NCBI GenBank assembly: GCA_964036275.1
Contig: OZ038437.1
Coordinates: 19,698,859-19,762,858 of the forward strand
DNA: 64,000 nt
Source: Litoditis marina
Lineage: Eukaryota; Nematoda; Chromadorea; Rhabditida; Rhabditidae
Reading direction: 5' to 3'
Part shown: piece after piece, positions 62,881-64,000 of the stretch
Layout of the letters: each line of letters begins with the position of its first letter
Numbering within the stretch: position 1 is the first letter of the stretch
Translations under genes and position numbers: made by a program
Notes under the pieces: generated by a model
What the model saw: only the letters and a program-made list of their open reading frames with translations
Told to the model about the DNA's origin: nothing
The model's database searches: none

Positions 62881-63546
62881 CGCAGTACCATTTGACAAAA
62901 GTTATTCAGTATTAAACGCATTCTTGTTAAACGAAAACCAACTGTAGCAAAACAAGCTGAGAAACCTATTCTATGTAAAACATACTGTTGAAGGTAATGA
63001 ATAGTCATCCAAATCGAAAATATGGAAAGCATAACTGAATTTGCACCAGCTACAGTATTACTCCCTGTACTGAGATGTGTGCGATTAGTTTTACGCGAAC
63101 GCATCGACAAAAAGCTAAACCAGCCCTGTATCAGGTTCAGGTGGGATCAGTCACCGCCCGAGTTGGAAGTTGGCAGCAAAACTATGAAACATGCCTGAAC
63201 ACTGGTGCACACCCATCACCCAACCATATGAACATACCAAATGTTTTAAACAAAAGAAGTTGCAGTCGTCGTCCAGAAGGCTTGTGAAGACGAACAACAT
63301 CAACCAACACAATGGAAAGATTGCAGAATCCATGAACCGCTTCGATTACATCTGGAACTTTATATCTTTGATGAAAAATAAAACAACTAAACAACGAAAC
63401 TACAATCATAATATTATGGCGGACAACATTCAGGAAAAGGGGTACAAATATTTTGCTCTTCACTAAATACAGCCTTCGAGTTAAGGAAACCACAGCCAAC
63501 AAAAGCATTGTGACACACAACCAGATATTATTGGTCGTTAGGGGAT

Positions 63547-63585
63547 TGCTCTACAGTGTGAAATCACCGATTTCACTCTGTAGAG
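63547..63585. repeat. Perfect short hairpin
   Basis: GCTCTACAGTGTGAAATC, a three-base loop, then GATTTCACTCTGTAGAGC, with one mismatch. It could form an RNA or DNA stem of 18 bp. Confidence 0.6.
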
Positions 63586-64000
63586 CCATTTCAATTAGAA
63601 CCATGTGCGAGTAACAGGGTAACAGTTCGTTTTTTTTTCGTCACAAAAATTATGAAGCACTGACCTCTCTTACTGACGATGTTGATCCTTCATTCATTTC
63701 TAGTTGTCACAGCTCCTAGAGACGATTGTTCTGTATGGCCACTGACCTCTGAACAACCGAATCTATCAACCTGAAAACCGCCAGTTACACGTTCCGCATT
63801 TTTGCTATTGAAAACAGACTCCAAAGAAAACTTCTGAGCAAATTACTCCCCATAGAAAACCATCACGCAAGGTTTTCTATTTTCCAACGTTCTACTGCAG
63901 GCAAAAAAGCTATGAAAATCGCTCAATAAGTTACACTACTTAATTCATATGAATTCTTCATTTCGTAGAATTATGGATGATCAGGCCCCAGTATAGCTGA

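Overview
The window looks like a nematode genome segment. The evidence is: (i) the gene families and their flavour, namely a Sall/SEM-4 zinc-finger tail, a multi-granulin progranulin, an innexin, a UDP-glucuronosyltransferase with the TFIWKYE block typical of nematode UGTs, and PTPS; (ii) introns ending in TTTCAG-like acceptors; and (iii) good splice acceptors placed 0-16 nt upstream of several start codons, as expected for spliced-leader trans-splicing. All gene models were built by hand from reading frame, splice sites and intron phase. No database was searched.

Layout. 222-2456 (+): last five exons of a Sall/sem-4 zinc-finger gene. 4091-12924 (+): complete 14-exon progranulin with five granulin domains (463 aa). 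13000-16600: repeats, foldbacks and nested MITEs. 16674-19223 (+): small secreted Gly/Pro/Cys-rich protein (76 aa) with a TATA box. 19571-23828 (-): six-exon secreted protein of galaxin-like CC repeats (224 aa). 24392-28270 (-): 6-pyruvoyl-tetrahydropterin synthase (138 aa, 3 exons), upstream of the galaxin-like gene on the same strand. 29178-40576 (-): 13-exon innexin (about 411 aa) carrying a LINE (35931-38960, +) in an intron. 43252-53667 (-): 12 exons of a UGT (455 aa, N-terminal part not found). 54470-58990: 149-bp satellite array with higher-order repeats. 59000-64000: no confident gene.

Non-coding DNA dominates. At least eight short repeat families recur: MITE-like families A-G, with terminal or near-palindromic symmetry, and a tRNA-derived SINE-like family H. 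They sit mostly in introns and often nest in each other. Three observations stand out. The innexin terminal exon plus 3' UTR exists as dispersed fragments. A splice acceptor in the progranulin gene has been triplicated as 45-bp repeats. The 5' splice sites are very relaxed: GTTGGT and GTTAGT are common and GTAAGT is rare.

The genes do not form one pathway. PTPS makes tetrahydrobiopterin precursor in the cytosol. Innexin and UGT are membrane proteins. Progranulin, the galaxin-like protein and the 76-aa protein enter the secretory route. Sall is a nuclear regulator.
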